This document shows positions 5,437 through 5,465 of a stretch of 5,465 nucleotides of DNA, piece after piece (the first letter of the stretch is position 1; each line of letters opens with the position of its first letter). Under the pieces are notes generated by a model. It saw only the letters and a list, made by a program, of their open reading frames with translations. It had not been told where the DNA came from and made no database searches. The position numbers and the translations under genes are program-made. Origin of the DNA: an uncultured Clostridia bacterium (GTDB lineage Bacteria > Bacillota > Clostridia > Oscillospirales > Ruminococcaceae); contig CAMGJS010000087.1 of NCBI GenBank assembly GCA_946056455.1, forward strand, positions 1-5,465. Reading direction: 5' to 3'.

Positions 5437-5465
5437 ATTATAGCACCTATAAAAAATGATGTCAA
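5437..5465 (-). promoter_or_regulatory. Perfect consensus sigma-A promoter of the operon
   Basis: Read on the minus strand, TTGACA (5465-5460) is followed by exactly 17 bases and then TATAAT (5442-5437). The base pair TG one position before the -10 box also makes it an extended -10. Both hexamers are perfect consensus. Transcription would begin near 5430, about 68 bases before the chosen ATP-grasp start. A strong constitutive promoter is expected unless something acts on the leader. The -35 box is at the very edge of the window, so any upstream operator is out of view. Confidence 0.9.

Overview
The window carries one tightly packed operon on the minus strand, from about 5465 down to 121, with a short piece of different-looking DNA at the left edge (1 to about 120). 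Strong AGGAGG-type ribosome binding sites, a textbook sigma-A promoter, moderate GC (roughly 40-45% in the stretches I counted) and protein sequences that resemble gut Clostridia (Ruminococcus/Lachnospiraceae type) suggest a Firmicute. This is a judgement from style, not from a marker gene.

Layout in transcription order (right to left): a consensus promoter and a leader hairpin (5390-5465); a circularly permuted ATP-grasp amidoligase (5362-4046); an alpha-E helical protein (4067-3363); a transglutaminase-like Cys-His-Asp protein with a TTG start (3382-2606); a zinc M14/AstE-aspartoacylase-type deacylase (2589-1645); a second M14 paralogue that has lost most of its metal and catalytic residues (1652-726); and a FUSC-type membrane protein (729-121) that appears to be cut off at the beginning of a C-terminal HAD-like domain. 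Every junction is an overlap or a gap of 16 bases, so the six genes are almost certainly co-transcribed and translationally coupled.

The first three genes are the known but biochemically uncharacterised ATP-grasp/alpha-E/transglutaminase set that comparative genomics predicts to make and process a small peptide or amide. Here the set is joined to an amidohydrolase/deacylase pair (one active-looking, one pseudoenzyme) and an aromatic-acid-exporter-like membrane protein. My inference is a pathway that makes, trims or recycles, and possibly exports an amide-linked metabolite.

At the left edge GC falls to about 29% (35 of 120 bases), a plus-strand reading frame runs in from outside the window and ends at 149 inside the FUSC gene, and the FUSC protein stops exactly where relatives would continue. 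This looks like a rearrangement or insertion junction near 120-126. No RNA genes, CRISPR array or complete mobile element were seen, and no gene-free stretch exceeds about 120 bases.
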